In this document: in pieces, positions 1 through 7,216 of the stretch
Layout: the number at the start of each line of letters is the position of its first letter
Numbering within the stretch: the first letter of the stretch is position 1
Source: Natronohydrobacter sp.
GTDB taxonomy: Bacteria > Pseudomonadota > Alphaproteobacteria > Rhodobacterales > Rhodobacteraceae
DNA: 21,359 bases
Assembly (NCBI GenBank): GCA_007118445.1
Contig: SKRP01000295.1
Coordinates: 1 to 21,359, forward strand
Reading direction: 5' to 3'
The notes under the pieces: generated by a model
Database searches by the model: none
What the model was told of the DNA's origin: nothing
The model's input: the letters and a program-made list of their open reading frames with translations, nothing else
Translations under genes and position numbers: made by a program

Positions 1-923
1 TCAAGCCCGGTGCTGCTCAGCCCCAGCGCATCGGGCAAGAGATGCGCCTGCCCGCCATCGAGGATGAAGCGCAGGAAAGCCGCATGGTAATCCGACACCA
101 GACCAGTGTCATGCATGGCGCGCGCCATGCCTGTCGCCTCGGCCTGCAGCGTGCCGGAATCCGAGGCCGCCAGCCGCGCGCGATAGGCGTCAAGCCCGGG
201 ATCGTCGCGACACAGCTCGCTGGGACCGAACAGCGCGCTGATCAGCCGGTCGGCACCGCTGCGCGCATCGCGCACCCCGAAGCCCGCGCCGTCGCGTCCC
301 ATCGCGATGGCGATCTGCAGGATCATGGATTTCACATGATCCACCTGCAGCGGGCGCTGGCGCAGGATACGCCAGACCTCATCGACCAGCTGAACAAGAA
401 TGCCATCGGTGCCGACCGCGTCCAGCAGGCGCTGCAGCAGGGCATCGACAGCCGGGGTCATGTCGCTCGCCTGCACGCGCGCGGCTTCGGTCCCGGCGCC
501 GATGATGCGGTCGAGATTGAGCGCCAGCACCTGGGTCAGGAAATGATGCGCGGTCTCGTGCAGCAGACCCGATGTCGGATGCGCGCCTTTCAGCACCGCG
601 AGAAAGCGCAGCAGGCTCAGGCATTCCAGCACCACGGTCCGGCTGTCACTGGATCGCAGCGTGTTGCCCACCATGCCGGGCACCAGACCGGCGGGCATGG
701 CCCAGTCCGTGCCTGCAAAAATCCCGGCCCCATCAAGTTGCGCGGCGCGCGCTTCCAGTTCTGCAAGCCCCCCTGGCTGCTTCATGACGCGTATGGCCGT
801 ATCGAGGACACGCCCCTGATAGCTCAGCTTGCCTGCCGCCGAAGCGTCCGCAAGCTGCGACACCATCCGGTCGAGATTGCGCATCAGCCCGGAAAGGGGG
901 TCGTGATCGGATGTCATCGTCAT
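1..923 (-). CDS. Unrecognised protein, C-terminus beyond left edge
   Basis: The minus strand is open from an ATG at 923 to the window edge (about 307 codons) with codon use normal for this GC-rich genome; the 331-residue plus-strand ORF over it is Arg/His/Gln-rich and looks like its shadow. The visible protein begins MTMTSDHDPLSGLMRNLD and is mostly alpha-helical and soluble, with no signal peptide or membrane segment. I recognise no family. Helical stretches include LLHETAHHFLTQVLALNLDRII and VDHVKSMILQIAIAMGRDG. It lies about 100 bp downstream of the ATP-grasp gene on the same strand and is probably co-transcribed. The frame is open back into the end of that gene, so a GTG at 986 is an alternative start; the ATG at 923 has only a weak GGGA upstream. 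Function unknown. Confidence 0.7.
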   Translation of the reverse strand, partial: MTMTSDHDPLSGLMRNLDRMVSQLADASAAGKLSYQGRVLDTAIRVMKQPGGLAELEARAAQLDGAGIFAGTDWAMPAGLVPGMVGNTLRSSDSRTVVLECLSLLRFLAVLKGAHPTSGLLHETAHHFLTQVLALNLDRIIGAGTEAARVQASDMTPAVDALLQRLLDAVGTDGILVQLVDEVWRILRQRPLQVDHVKSMILQIAIAMGRDGAGFGVRDARSGADRLISALFGPSELCRDDPGLDAYRARLAASDSGTLQAEATGMARAMHDTGLVSDYHAAFLRFILDGGQAHLLPDALGLSSTGL

Positions 924-1027
924 TGTCGCGTTGGTCCCAAGAGCATGGGCCGAACTGTCACCAGTGCCGGCCCTGAAAGCAAGCACAGAGGCGGCAACTG
1001 CCCGCGCAGCTGCCGCGAAACCCTGCG

Positions 1028-2254
1028 TCAGACGTAAAAATCAAGCTCTTCCTGCGCCTTGAGCAGATCGCGCAGGCGGTGCGGGTCCTCGCCGAAGAAA
1101 TAGACCAGCCCCCAATGCGTACCAAAGGCGGTGCGCTTGGTCACTTTCGTCTCCATCGGCGGGGCAAGCTCGTGGAATTCGAAATAGGGATCATTCTCGG
1201 TTTCCTCGGGCAGCTGCAATTCGCTGACCACCCGACGACGCGGGTAGACCCCGAAACAGCCTGCATGGCCCAGCGCATCCTTGACCGGCGTCGGAAAGAA
1301 GGCGTCAAGCTCGTCCTGCGTGGCCTTGGGGTCAAAGGCCAGCACCAGCGCCTGATAGGCGTTGAACCCGTAAGCGCGTTCCATCAGCTCAAACGCATTG
1401 AAACCCGGCGGGCGGTAGGCCACCTCGCCGAAATACATCGTGCCGTCATTGGTCACGAAATATTCCGGGTGGATGAAGCCGAAATCGATATCAAACACCT
1501 CGATCAGCTTCTCGATCTGCTCGGTGATCTTGGCGCGGTATTTTTCAAGCTCTGGCGTGGCGGGCACGAAAACCGAATAGCCGAGCGTCACATATTCCGA
1601 GATATTCAGGAACTGGATCTTGCGGTCCTTGATCCAGGCCTCGACGGCGAATTCCCAGCCGTCCAGATGCGATTCCAGCAGCGCGGGAAATTCTTCATCG
1701 GCAATCGCGGCCACATCATCGGGCGAGCGGATGACACGGTGGCCCAGACAGCCTGCCTTGTCGAAGGCCTTGAAATGGATCGGATCGTTTGGGTCGCCAT
1801 CGAGTTTCAGAAGCGTCTGGTTCACCCGCTTGAGGAAGCGGATCACATCGGACTGGTCCATGGCTTCCTCGAAGATGCCGACGCGGATGCCCCCCAATTG
1901 CGCACGTCGCTTCATCAGCGACTTGTCGCGAAACAGCATCGACTGGCCCAGCAGGCGCGGGTTGTCCAGCAGCACGGAATTCACCGCACCGGCCCATTCC
2001 ACGGTTTCCTCGAAAAGCGGGATGGCCACATCGACACCTTTTTCCTTCAGCATCGTGGCCAGTTCGAAAGAGCGGTCATTCAGACGCTCGAAATCCCAGC
2101 TCAGAAAGGGAATGTCGTGTTGCTGAGCGTAGTCTTCGGCCCATTTGGGCGCGACGATCAGGTAGCGGCGGTCGAATTTCTCGAGCGCGTCGATACATCT
2201 GAGACTCCATCCAAGAATAGCGACATGGCCTTTATTCGGGTCTTTCGAGGTCAT
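1028..2254 (-). CDS. ATP-grasp domain ligase
   Basis: A 408-residue cytosolic protein of the ATP-grasp fold, a family that uses ATP to activate a carboxylate as an acyl phosphate and join it to an amine or thiol. The N-terminal pre-ATP-grasp part (about 1-105) has a Rossmann-like strand HVAILGWSLRCIDALEKF. The central part carries DKSLMKRRAQLGGIRV (110-125), a candidate ATP-binding Lys in HFKAFDKAGCLG (160-171) and the acidic GWEFAVEAW (199-207). A late Mg-binding motif HPEYF...GEVAYRPPGFNAFEL spans 262-290, with Glu277 and Arg281. The start at 2254 has GGAG six bases upstream. It is followed on the same strand by an unrecognised gene. The substrate cannot be deduced; amino-acid or peptide ligase and carboxylate-amine ligase are both possible. 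Confidence 0.85.
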   Translation of the reverse strand: MTSKDPNKGHVAILGWSLRCIDALEKFDRRYLIVAPKWAEDYAQQHDIPFLSWDFERLNDRSFELATMLKEKGVDVAIPLFEETVEWAGAVNSVLLDNPRLLGQSMLFRDKSLMKRRAQLGGIRVGIFEEAMDQSDVIRFLKRVNQTLLKLDGDPNDPIHFKAFDKAGCLGHRVIRSPDDVAAIADEEFPALLESHLDGWEFAVEAWIKDRKIQFLNISEYVTLGYSVFVPATPELEKYRAKITEQIEKLIEVFDIDFGFIHPEYFVTNDGTMYFGEVAYRPPGFNAFELMERAYGFNAYQALVLAFDPKATQDELDAFFPTPVKDALGHAGCFGVYPRRRVVSELQLPEETENDPYFEFHELAPPMETKVTKRTAFGTHWGLVYFFGEDPHRLRDLLKAQEELDFYV

Positions 2255-2707
2255 TTTTTCTCCGGTTTCCGCACGAGAGCCCGGCTGTCAGAACCGGCCC
2301 CCGCGCTCGTGAATTTTATCTCGCGCCGAAGCGCATGAGCGACACAACATAGAGATTTCGCGCTGTGTTTGCAAATCAGCGCGCCGGGAGGGCTGCAAGA
2401 CGCATCAGGCGAAGGCTGTTAAAATAACTTAATTTCAGTAACTTAAATCGTGAAGCAACCAAAGCGGACCGCCCTGTGGCAGCCGTGGCGCGCGCGCAAT
2501 CCTGCCTGCCCCTTCGTCAGCCAAGGCGCGGATCAGATGACAGGACCGGCACAGAACCGCGATATGACGCCACAGCACCACAATACGTCGCAAACTTTCC
2601 CTGTCCGAACGCAGTGTGGCCCTATATGCTGTCACGATGATCTGCGCGCCTTGGTCAGAGCCGCACTGAATGGCCCGCGCGCAGCTCAGCCTGCAGGGTG
2701 GAGATGA
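2255..2707. promoter_or_regulatory. Divergent control region, ATP-grasp / Lrp genes
   Basis: A gene-free stretch between two divergent genes. It holds a perfect 7-bp inverted repeat CGCGCTG (2359-2365) / CAGCGCG (2377-2383) with an 11-bp spacer, about 105 bp upstream of the ATP-grasp start. It also holds an AT-rich patch with the direct repeat TAACTTAA at 2425-2432 and 2439-2446, 14 bp apart. Both could be operators or promoter elements. An 85-codon ORF from a GTG at 2450 ends at 2707 but has no convincing codon bias or ribosome site, so I do not call it a gene. Confidence 0.35.
2622..2635 (+). promoter_or_regulatory. Motif CTATATGCTGTCAC upstream of Lrp gene
   Basis: CTATATGCTGTCAC lies 72 bp upstream of the Lrp-family start codon and contains a -10-like TATGCT. 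A two-base-shorter version, CTATATTGTCAC, occurs upstream of the dmdA-like gene at 3297-3308. Both are preceded by GCAGT 11-12 bp upstream. The repetition suggests a shared promoter or operator, possibly for the Lrp protein itself. No clear -35 box is visible. Confidence 0.35.
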
Positions 2708-3202
2708 ATGCGCGCGCGTAAGGGGCTTGATCCGGCGGATATTCGTATCCTGAGCGCTGTCCAGCGCCATGGGCAATTGAGCAAGACCAAGCTTGCCGAA
2801 ATCGTGAACCTCTCTCCGACCCCGTGCTGGGCGCGTCTGACCCGACTGCGCGCCGAAGGCTATATCCGGGGCTACCATGCGGATATCGCGCTGGACCGTG
2901 TTCTCGACACCACGCGTGTCATCGTCACGATCTCGCTGAACTCGCATCGCAAGGCCGATTTCGACAGGTTCGAGACCTATATCCGGTCGGTGGATGAGAT
3001 TATCAATTGCGTCGCGACCGGGGGCGGTCTGGATTATGTGATGACGGTTGTCACCCCCGGCCTCGGGAGTTTTCAGGAGTTGATGGACGACCTGCTCGCG
3101 GCGGATCTGGCCATTGATCGCTACGTGACCTATTTCGCGACCCGACTGATCAAGGCAGAGCAGCCGAATCTGGCCAAGCTGGCAACATACCGGAAGCGAT
3201 AG
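2708..3202 (+). CDS. Lrp/AsnC family transcriptional regulator
   Basis: A 164-residue DNA-binding protein of the usual Lrp/AsnC length. Residues 7-58 form the winged helix-turn-helix (LDPADIRILSAVQRHGQLSK then LAEIVNLSPTPCWARLTRL, typical of the family's recognition helix). Residues about 70-150 form the RAM ligand-binding and oligomerisation domain. The ATG at 2708 is preceded by AGGG/GGAG. The protein is encoded upstream of, and in the same direction as, the dmdA-like gene, and members of this family often control an adjacent amino-acid or small-metabolite operon. It probably controls itself and the genes at 3363-5822, since a promoter motif is shared. The ligand is unknown. Confidence 0.92.
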   Translation: MRARKGLDPADIRILSAVQRHGQLSKTKLAEIVNLSPTPCWARLTRLRAEGYIRGYHADIALDRVLDTTRVIVTISLNSHRKADFDRFETYIRSVDEIINCVATGGGLDYVMTVVTPGLGSFQELMDDLLAADLAIDRYVTYFATRLIKAEQPNLAKLATYRKR

Positions 3203-3214
3203 GATTCAAAGTCC

Positions 3215-3227
3215 AAACAGTCTGTTT
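3215..3227. promoter_or_regulatory. Dyad AAACA-GTC-TGTTT, possible operator
   Basis: A perfect 5-bp inverted repeat around a 3-bp centre, 13 bp after the Lrp stop codon and about 135 bp upstream of the next start. It is too short for a convincing terminator and fits a small operator. Assignment to the Lrp-type regulator is only by proximity. Confidence 0.25.
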
Positions 3228-3296
3228 TACGTCAGATCGAAGTCCGGGAATTCCGAAATACAGCCCGTTTCGGCCCGGATCGGGGCAGTCTTTGCG

Positions 3297-3308
3297 CTAT
3301 ATTGTCAC
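3297..3308 (+). promoter_or_regulatory. Motif CTATATTGTCAC upstream of dmdA-like gene
   Basis: It contains the -10-like TATATT (3298-3303) and matches the motif upstream of the Lrp gene apart from a 2-bp gap. GCAGT lies at 3285-3289, in almost the same relation as at the other site. It is 54 bp upstream of the preferred start codon at 3363. This is a candidate promoter or operator for the DmdA-like operon. Confidence 0.35.
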
Positions 3309-3362
3309 TCAGGAGGAACCGCAGCGTCGGAATGAGCGAAGCTGCAACCAGGGGTGGACAAG

Positions 3363-4535
3363 ATGAACACTGCAGATGACTTCGGCTTTGGAACACAAAT
3401 CCGCAAATCGCCCTATTTCGAGGCAACGTTGCGCTGGGGCGCGCAGGGGTTCTCGGTCTATAATCACATGTATATCCCGCGCGATTTCGGCGATCCGGAA
3501 CAGAATTTCTGGAACCTCGTGAATGACGCGATCCTGTGCGATGTGGCGGTCGAGCGGCAGGTGGAAATCACCGGGCCGGATGCCGCGCGCTTCACCCAGA
3601 TGCTGACCCCGCGCGATCTGTCCGGCATGGCTGTGGGCCAGTGCAAATATGTCCTGATCACCAATGCCGAAGGCGGCATCCTGAACGATCCGATCCTGCT
3701 GAAACTGGGCGAAAACCATTTCTGGCTGTCGCTGGCCGACAGCGATATCCTGCTCTGGGCGCAGGGCGTGGCGGTGCATTCCGGGATGCAGGTCAGCATT
3801 TGTGAGCCCGATGTCTCGCCCTTGCAGCTGCAGGGGCCGAAATCGGGAGAGATCATGCGCGCGCTGTTCGGCGACGCGATCATGGATCTGCGCTATTACT
3901 GGTTTCGCGAGATGGAACTGGACGGCATCCCGCTGATCGTATCGCGCACCGGCTGGTCCAGCGAACTGGGCTACGAGATCTACCTGCGCGATGCAGCCTA
4001 TGGCGATGCGCTCTGGGAACGGATCATGGCGGTCGGCCTTCCGATGGGGCTCAAGCCCGGACATACCTCGACCATCCGGCGCATCGAGGGCGGGATGCTG
4101 TCCTATCACGCTGATGCCGATATCAACACCAACCCGTTCGAACTGGGGCTGGACCGGCTGGTGTCGCTGGACATGGAAGCCGATTTCATCGGCAAATTCG
4201 CCCTGCGCCGCATCCGCGACAATGGCATCACCCGCAAGCAGGTCGGCCTGATCATCGAGGGCGCGCCGCTGCAGGGGCCGAACACAGCCTTCTGGGCGGT
4301 CTCACATGCGGGCGAGAAAGTCGGCAAGGTGACATCGGCCGTCTATTCGCCGCGCCTGAAGCAGAATATCGCGCTGGCCATGGTGGCCGTGGACGCAGCC
4401 GAGACCGGCACCGAGCTGGAGGTCTGGACACAGAATGGACCGGCCACAGCAAAGGTCGTGGAACGCCCGTTCTTCGATCCGCGCAAGAGCCTCGCTGCTG
4501 CCGTCACGCCCGATCTGGTGAAGATCAAGGCATGA
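3363..4535 (+). CDS. DmdA-like aminomethyltransferase-fold protein
   Basis: A 390-residue protein of the GcvT/DmdA family, whose members move a methyl or methylene group from a substrate to tetrahydrofolate. Motifs that align from memory with DMSP demethylase are YNHMYIP (33-39), CDVAVERQVEITGPDA (59-74), LTPRDLSGM (81-89), NDPILLKL (108-115), WLSLADSDIL (121-130) and EPDVSPLQLQGP (148-159). Residues 197-207 read GWSSELGYEIY, closer to generic GcvT-type enzymes than to the GWSKQGGFEIY I recall for DmdA, so the substrate may be DMSP or another methylated compound. A C-terminal barrel follows DFIGKFAL (274-281). The ATG at 3363 is preferred because AGGGG lies eight bases before it; the GTG at 3354 would overlap that site. 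It lies between an Lrp regulator and the OsmC-like ORF, which starts 12 bp after its stop. Confidence 0.85.
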   Translation: MNTADDFGFGTQIRKSPYFEATLRWGAQGFSVYNHMYIPRDFGDPEQNFWNLVNDAILCDVAVERQVEITGPDAARFTQMLTPRDLSGMAVGQCKYVLITNAEGGILNDPILLKLGENHFWLSLADSDILLWAQGVAVHSGMQVSICEPDVSPLQLQGPKSGEIMRALFGDAIMDLRYYWFREMELDGIPLIVSRTGWSSELGYEIYLRDAAYGDALWERIMAVGLPMGLKPGHTSTIRRIEGGMLSYHADADINTNPFELGLDRLVSLDMEADFIGKFALRRIRDNGITRKQVGLIIEGAPLQGPNTAFWAVSHAGEKVGKVTSAVYSPRLKQNIALAMVAVDAAETGTELEVWTQNGPATAKVVERPFFDPRKSLAAAVTPDLVKIKA

Positions 4536-4547
4536 GAGGCCGCGTTG

Positions 4548-4997
4548 ATGTCCGCGCTTGCGATCAATCTGCACAGGCAGCACAACACACCAGTGTCTGC
4601 AGCCGGGGAGGTCCCGAACGGGTATCGCGTGCAGAATAATCGCCGACGTCACATGCCGGTGGGCGCCGCCCCCTATCGGGGCGGCAATCCCGACCATGCC
4701 AATCCCGAACAGGCGCTTGCTGCGGCGCTGTCGCGCTGCCGCATGATGAATTTTCTCGCGCTCTGCACAAGGCCAGGCGGGTCTTTGATTGGCTATCGTG
4801 ACCATCCCGAGGCGGATCCGGGCAGGAAGGTGCCGCGGAAGATGTCCATCACGCGGACCGATCCATATCCCGTGTTGCGCCCTGATACCGGCTTCGCGAT
4901 TGACGCGGACCAACTTGCACAGACGCAGCATCGGGAACATCGCTATTGTTTCATCGCCAACTCCTTGGCAGACAGTGTCGAGACCCGTGTGAACTGA
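4548..4997 (+). CDS. OsmC-like protein, possibly degenerate
   Basis: A 149-residue ORF starting 12 bp after the dmdA-like stop, with GAGAGG upstream of its ATG. The segment NPEQALAAALSRCRMMNFLALC (52-73) and the C-terminal HRYCFIANSLADSVE (131-145) match the two cysteine-bearing signatures of OsmC-fold peroxide-reducing proteins; the candidate peroxidatic and resolving cysteines are Cys64 and Cys134. The N-terminal half is poor: the usual aromatic beta-strand segment before the PVGAAPYRG match is replaced by an Arg/Asn-rich stretch, and rarer codons (aca, cca, agg, ttg) are more frequent than in its neighbours. It could be a divergent OsmC protein or a gene under decay. Operon position supports a link with its neighbours, perhaps detoxifying a thiol or peroxide. 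Confidence 0.6.
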   Translation: MSALAINLHRQHNTPVSAAGEVPNGYRVQNNRRRHMPVGAAPYRGGNPDHANPEQALAAALSRCRMMNFLALCTRPGGSLIGYRDHPEADPGRKVPRKMSITRTDPYPVLRPDTGFAIDADQLAQTQHREHRYCFIANSLADSVETRVN

Positions 4998-5018
4998 CTG
5001 CACCAGAGGAGCCACCCC

Positions 5019-5822
5019 ATGACCAGCACGACGACCATTCTTTTGCGCGACCTGTCGGATGACGGGATTCTGCGGCTGACGCTGAATGACATGGCCCGGC
5101 GCAATGCGCTTTCTGAAGCGATGATGACGGAACTGGGCCGGGCGATCGCCGAAGCCGGGGAGGACAGCGCTGTGCGGGTGATCATCCTGGCCGCCACGGG
5201 TCCGGCCTTCTGTGCCGGGCATGACCTGAAGGAAATGACCGCCGGGCGCGATGCGCCGGATCGGGGTCAGGCGTATTTCGCGGCGGTGATGGCACAATGT
5301 TCCGGCGTCATGCAGGGGATCGTGACCTGTCCGAAACCGGTGATCGCCGAGGTGACCGGGGTCGCCACGGCGGCAGGCTGTCAGCTGGTGGCAAGCTGCG
5401 ATCTGGCGATTGCGGCACAGAGCGCAAGGTTCAGCACGCCTGGGGTGCATATCGGGCTGTTCTGCTCGACTCCGATGGTGGCCTTGTCGCGCAATGTCTC
5501 GAACAAACACGCGATGGAGATGCTGCTGACCGGCGACATGGTCCCGGCCAGCCGTGCGGCGGAAATGGGGCTTGTGAATCATGCGGTTGCCGATAACGAG
5601 CTGACCGAGCGAACGATGGAGATGGCACGCCGGATCGCGTCGAAATCCAGCATGACCCTGGCCACCGGTAAGCGCGCCTATTACGCGCAATGCGACATGC
5701 CGCTGGCAGAAGCCTATGATTATGCCAGTCAGGTGATGGTCGAGAACATGCTGGCCCATGATGCCGAGGAAGGGATCGGCGCCTTCATCGAGAAACGCGC
5801 GCCGCAATGGCGGGATGCGTGA
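5019..5822 (+). CDS. Crotonase-fold protein (enoyl-CoA hydratase family)
   Basis: A 267-residue protein of usual crotonase length. The two oxyanion-hole segments are present: AGHDLKEM (66-73) and GVATAAGCQL (114-123). In classical enoyl-CoA hydratases two glutamates act at the positions corresponding here to Gln122 (GCQL instead of GCEL) and Gly142 (TPGV instead of PEI-type). Both are missing, a pattern like the ECHDC3-type subgroup rather than a proven hydratase. The C-terminal FIEKRAPQW is typical of the superfamily. A strong AGAGGAG precedes the ATG. It is the last gene of the cluster that begins with the DmdA-like protein, so a role in processing a CoA thioester from the same substrate is possible but unproven. 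Confidence 0.85.
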   Translation: MTSTTTILLRDLSDDGILRLTLNDMARRNALSEAMMTELGRAIAEAGEDSAVRVIILAATGPAFCAGHDLKEMTAGRDAPDRGQAYFAAVMAQCSGVMQGIVTCPKPVIAEVTGVATAAGCQLVASCDLAIAAQSARFSTPGVHIGLFCSTPMVALSRNVSNKHAMEMLLTGDMVPASRAAEMGLVNHAVADNELTERTMEMARRIASKSSMTLATGKRAYYAQCDMPLAEAYDYASQVMVENMLAHDAEEGIGAFIEKRAPQWRDA

Positions 5823-5929
5823 CGCGCGCCCGCCTGCTGAAGCACAACGGGCCTGCGCACGCCCCGGCGTTGATCCGGCCCCTGCCCTGCCTCCTATTGC
5901 GCAAGCCGCGCTGCGGCGCATAGCGCGAA

Positions 5930-5945
5930 TCGGTCGATCGACCGA
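5930..5945. repeat. 16-bp perfect palindrome between convergent genes
   Basis: TCGGTCGATCGACCGA is a perfect palindrome about 108 bp after the crotonase stop, in the 279-bp space between convergent genes. Just upstream, CGCGCT (5907-5912) and AGCGCG (5922-5927) form another possible stem. No T-run follows, so this may be a bidirectional transcription-end hairpin or a protein-binding site. I see no gene in 5823-6101. Confidence 0.4.
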
Positions 5946-6101
5946 GATCGTGGGACAGCGCCATTGACAGCGCCTGTTGCGCAAATTCCGTGGCGCGACC
6001 CCGATGCGAGCTGTGCTCCGACGCGCCGGCAGTTTCTGTGGCCAGAAGCGATCCGGGTGGCGTGGCGCTCTTGTCAGACCGGATGCGCCAGGCACCCGCG
6101 C

Positions 6102-7115
6102 TCAGCCAGCCCCCGGCGCAGCGCTGCTGTGGCGAATGATCAGTTCGACCGGGAGCACCGTATCGGGGGGCGGCGCACCTGCATCGGCCATCAGGGACAG
6201 CAGGACCTGCGCGGCGGCTTCACCGATCGACCAGCGAGGCTGACGGATCGTGGTCAGCGCCGGGGTGATGTGATCGACCAGATCGATATTGTCGAAGCCC
6301 ACGACCGAGACATCCTGCGGGACGCGAAAGCCTCTGCGCTGTGCCTCGCCGATGAAACCGCAGGCCATCTGGTCACTGGCGCAGAACATGGCCGTCGGAC
6401 GGTCCTGCATCGCGATCCAGTCACGCGCGCCCCTGCGACCCGAATCGAGCGAAAAATCGCCCGGCAGAAACCAGTCAGACCGGATCGGCAGCCCCTGGGC
6501 CAGAAGCTCTTTGCGCGTCCCATCGGCACGGGCACGGGCGAGGACATTGGCCGCGGGGCCCGGCAGATGACCGATCCGCGCATGGCCAAGCTGCGCCAGA
6601 TGTGCAACCGCAAGCCGGGCACCGGCTTCATTGTCGATGCGGATGCGCGGGGCAGACAGATCCTCGATCCATTCGCATGCCATGACCAGCGGCGGGCGCA
6701 GCGGGTCGGGCCGCAAGTCTTCGGAGGGCAGCAGGCCGTCAAAGACGATCAGCCCGTCTGCGCGGCTGCGATCCAGCGTGCGGGCGATATGAGGGTCCAC
6801 CCCCGGCCCAGCTGTATCGACCACCAGCAGGTTATATCCGGCCTGGGTCAGCACGGCCGAGACCCCGGCCAGAATACGCGAGAAGAACGGATTGGCCAGA
6901 TTGGGCACCAGCGCGACCACACCCATCGTGCGCTGCTGGCGCAGATTGCGGGCCGCATGGTTGATCGTGTAGCCGGTTTCGGCCACAGCAGCCCGCACGG
7001 TTTCCAGCGTCTCGGCCGAAACAAGATCAGGTTTGGACAACGCGCGGCTGACCGTCGCGGTTGAGACCCCGGCGATCCTTGCGACATCTCTGATGCGTGG
7101 CGTGAAACGTTCCAT
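6102..7115 (-). CDS. LacI family transcriptional regulator
   Basis: A 337-residue repressor-type regulator. The N-terminal helix-turn-helix and hinge read IRDVARIAGVSTATVSRALS (8-27) and INHAARNLR (51-59), followed by a periplasmic-binding-protein-like effector domain: MGVVALVPNLANPFFSRIL, then the late VVGFDNIDLVDHITPALTT typical of the family. The ATG at 7115 is chosen over the in-frame ATG at 7184 because AGGAAAGGGTGGG precedes it, the domain starts there in homologues, and the upper start would lie within one of the operators. It is divergent from the sugar-use operon, with two LacI-type operators between. It most likely represses that operon and itself until a sugar ligand binds. Confidence 0.93.
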   Translation of the reverse strand: MERFTPRIRDVARIAGVSTATVSRALSKPDLVSAETLETVRAAVAETGYTINHAARNLRQQRTMGVVALVPNLANPFFSRILAGVSAVLTQAGYNLLVVDTAGPGVDPHIARTLDRSRADGLIVFDGLLPSEDLRPDPLRPPLVMACEWIEDLSAPRIRIDNEAGARLAVAHLAQLGHARIGHLPGPAANVLARARADGTRKELLAQGLPIRSDWFLPGDFSLDSGRRGARDWIAMQDRPTAMFCASDQMACGFIGEAQRRGFRVPQDVSVVGFDNIDLVDHITPALTTIRQPRWSIGEAAAQVLLSLMADAGAPPPDTVLPVELIIRHSSAAPGAG

Positions 7116-7169
7116 ACCCACCCTTTCCTGATCCTGTTCAAGCACATCCTCGCGCCGAAAAAAAGGTTT

Positions 7170-7183
7170 TGTAATCGAATACA
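7170..7183. promoter_or_regulatory. LacI-type operator 1
   Basis: TGTAATCGAATACA is an imperfect palindrome with the central CG typical of LacI-family sites. It matches operator 2 at 12 of 14 positions, with a centre-to-centre distance of 33 bp, about three helical turns. It overlaps a perfect 7-bp inverted repeat, ATCGAAT (7174-7180) / ATTCGAT (7183-7189). It lies in the divergent region next to the lacI-type gene. Confidence 0.6.
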
Positions 7184-7202
7184 TTCGATGTAAGCTGCAA
7201 GC

Positions 7203-7216
7203 TGTAATCGATTTCA
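7203..7216. promoter_or_regulatory. LacI-type operator 2
   Basis: TGTAATCGATTTCA is a near-perfect palindrome (one mismatched pair) with central CG, close to general LacI-family operator patterns. It lies 33-46 bp upstream of the first gene of the sugar operon, where binding would block its promoter or transcription start. Pairing with operator 1 suggests cooperative binding by the divergent regulator. Confidence 0.65.

Noticed and set aside
42..1037. 331-residue plus-strand ORF
   Set aside because: Arg/His/Gln-rich with no family pattern; the minus frame reads as a normal protein and is in line with the ATP-grasp gene.
1079..2338. 419-residue plus-strand ORF
   Set aside because: Antisense shadow of the ATP-grasp gene, with low-complexity composition and no ribosome site.
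2450..2707. 85-codon ORF ending one base before the Lrp start
   Set aside because: Starts at a GTG without a ribosome site and has no protein-like pattern; its junction with the Lrp gene is probably chance.
3332..3379. 15-codon leader-like ORF overlapping the dmdA-like start, with AGGAGG upstream
   Set aside because: The AGGAGG is 15 bases from its ATG, too far for normal initiation, and the peptide shows no attenuation-type residue runs.
4302..6095. 597-residue minus-strand ORF
   Set aside because: Mirror of the dmdA-like, OsmC-like and crotonase genes, spanning all three; composition is typical of a high-GC antisense shadow.
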